From assembly GCA_016931085.1 (NCBI GenBank), contig JAFGFO010000264.1:1-22346 (forward strand): a stretch of DNA of 22,346 nt, written 5' to 3'. A program made the translations under genes and the position numbers. Under the pieces are notes generated by a model. That model was not told where the DNA came from, made no database searches, and saw nothing but the letters and a program-made list of their open reading frames with translations. This document shows positions 21,602 through 22,346 of the stretch, one piece after another (positions within the stretch are counted from its first letter, which is position 1; each line of letters begins with the position of its first letter). Origin of the DNA: Thermoflexales bacterium. Lineage in GTDB: Bacteria; Chloroflexota; Anaerolineae; Fen-1058.

Positions 21602-22219
21602 GTGAGCGCAGAGTGGCATGACGCCAGTTTTAGCCCATTGCTGATCGTAATCGCTGGTCTGTCAGGGGCGGGCAAGGACAGCGTGATCACCGCCCTCAAG
21701 CGGCGACAGCACCCCTTTCATTTCGTCATCACCGCCACCGATCGCCCCCCCCGCCCTCACGAGATGGATGGGCTGGACTATATCTTTGTCAGCACCGCGC
21801 GTTTTCTCGAGATGATCGCGCAAGACGAGCTGCTGGAGTACGCCGTCGTCTACGGCCAGCACAAGGGCGTGCCCAAGGCGCAGGTGCGCCAGGCACTGGC
21901 CTCGGGACTGGATGTGGTGATGCGCTTGGACGTGCAAGGGGCCAAGACGATCCGCCGCCTGGCCCCCGAGGCCATCTTGGTCTTTATCACCACGGCCAGC
22001 GAGGAAGAGCTGGTCGCGCGCTTGCAGAGACGCCAGACCGACTCGGCCGAGGCGCTGGCGCTGCGGGTTGCCACGGCGCGGGAGGAGCTGGCCCAGGTGG
22101 ATGCGTTTGACTATGTGATCGTCAACCGGCAGAACGAGTTGGAAAGCGCGGTGGACGACGTGATGAGCATCATCCGCGCTGAGCACTGCCGGGCCGTCCC
22201 GCGCAAAGTGGCGTTATAG
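21602..22219 (+). CDS. gmk: Guanylate kinase
   Basis: Phosphorylates GMP to GDP with ATP. 205 residues from GTG 21602, which has GGAGGG 3-4 nt upstream; the in-frame TTG at 21575 overlaps cobO and is less likely. The P-loop is GLSGAGKDS (19-27) instead of the usual GPSGxGKST; GKDS/GKDA loops are known from a plastid/cyanobacterial/Chloroflexota-like branch of Gmk. The GMP-binding and lid signatures are present: TATDRPPRPHEMDGLDYIFV, LLEYAVVYGQHKGVPK, LDVQGAKTI, RLQRRQTDS. PhnN (ribose bisphosphokinase) also has GKD, but lacks the DGLDYIFV and LDVQGA motifs, so Gmk is preferred. Last gene of the alr-cobO-gmk group; cobO stops 16 nt upstream. Confidence 0.93.
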   Translation: MSAEWHDASFSPLLIVIAGLSGAGKDSVITALKRRQHPFHFVITATDRPPRPHEMDGLDYIFVSTARFLEMIAQDELLEYAVVYGQHKGVPKAQVRQALASGLDVVMRLDVQGAKTIRRLAPEAILVFITTASEEELVARLQRRQTDSAEALALRVATAREELAQVDAFDYVIVNRQNELESAVDDVMSIIRAEHCRAVPRKVAL

Positions 22220-22254
22220 GGGGGTAGCGGAGGACGCACACCAGGCGTCTACAC

Positions 22255-22346
22255 TCAGTGCGAGATCCGCGTCAGGTCTATGCCCAGGCTGTGGAGTGCC
22301 GCGCGCAGGCCGGTGCGCAAATCGGCCAGCGTCTCGACGCCACTCC
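22255..22346 (-). CDS. C-terminal end of an unidentified protein (truncated by the window)
   Basis: On the minus strand an open frame runs from the window edge to a TGA at 22257-22255, giving 29 residues, ending ...LHSLGIDLTRISH. Composition (A-D-L-R-T-G-L-R-A-A-L) looks like real helical protein. Too little is left to name a family. It converges on gmk with 35 nt between the stops; no clear terminator is seen there. Confidence 0.5.
   Translation of the reverse strand, partial: SGVETLADLRTGLRAALHSLGIDLTRISH

Noticed and set aside
21602..22219. PhnN-type ribose bisphosphokinase instead of guanylate kinase, because of GKDS
   Set aside because: The GMP-site motifs (PRPHEMDGLDYIFV, LDVQGA, RRQTDS) are those of guanylate kinase.
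22233..22249. Terminator between gmk and the convergent partial gene
   Set aside because: GACGC/GCGTC gives only a 5-bp stem with no T-run on either strand.

Overview
The window is high-GC, gene-dense DNA from a bacterial chromosome, most likely a Chloroflexota (Anaerolineae-like) organism. The evidence is indirect: a secreted protein with threonine-proline linkers around a YLPLVVKN motif and [12 protein letters not shown] repeats (both habitually seen in that phylum), many dispersed palindromic repeats that intrude into coding sequence, and plastid/chloroflexus-style guanylate kinase (GKDS P-loop). No taxonomic marker RNA is present, so the assignment is an inference.

Layout. (1) 1-2598: the 3' end of a large surface protein (tail-fibre-like stalk plus a seven-repeat, probably seven-bladed propeller head) and a small secreted protein with a pre-peptidase C-terminal-like domain. 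(2) 2591-4871: guaB (IMP dehydrogenase) and fdhD (sulfurtransferase for formate dehydrogenase). (3) 4917-6662: a membrane-anchored solute-binding domain fused to a von Willebrand A domain. (4) 6769-16654: a signalling island of eight consecutive same-strand genes: a hybrid kinase, a membrane PAS kinase, two REC-headed kinases of different histidine-kinase families, a NarL-type regulator, a stand-alone receiver, a kinase with a degenerate ATP-binding domain, and an RsbW-like anti-sigma kinase. (5) 16636-19575, minus strand: an acidic helical protein of unknown function, a methyltransferase with a C-terminal zinc ribbon, and a single-pass membrane protein. A perfect 16-bp parS centromere site lies 3 nt upstream of the methyltransferase start codon. 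(6) 19886-22219, plus strand: alr, cobO and gmk, tightly packed; then the C-terminal end of an unidentified minus-strand gene.

How the parts may work together. The kinases at 9117-14841 look like one transcript (gaps of 4 and 28 nt and a 26-bp overlap) feeding one DNA-binding regulator, while 14967-16654 has its own good sigma-70-type promoter and couples a receiver and an odd kinase to an RsbW-like switch protein, suggesting a partner-switching output. The solute-binding/VWA protein directly upstream could be an extracellular input, but nothing in the sequence proves it. The parS site suggests that the window lies in the origin-proximal part of the chromosome.

The most noteworthy observations are the perfect parS site in the methyltransferase leader, the kinase-rich island ending in a receiver/degenerate-kinase/RsbW-like module, repeat-derived insertions at the same place in two ATPase domains, the propeller with an apparent Velcro closure, and the SBP-VWA fusion. 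No tRNA, rRNA, CRISPR array, insertion sequence or phage gene was seen.
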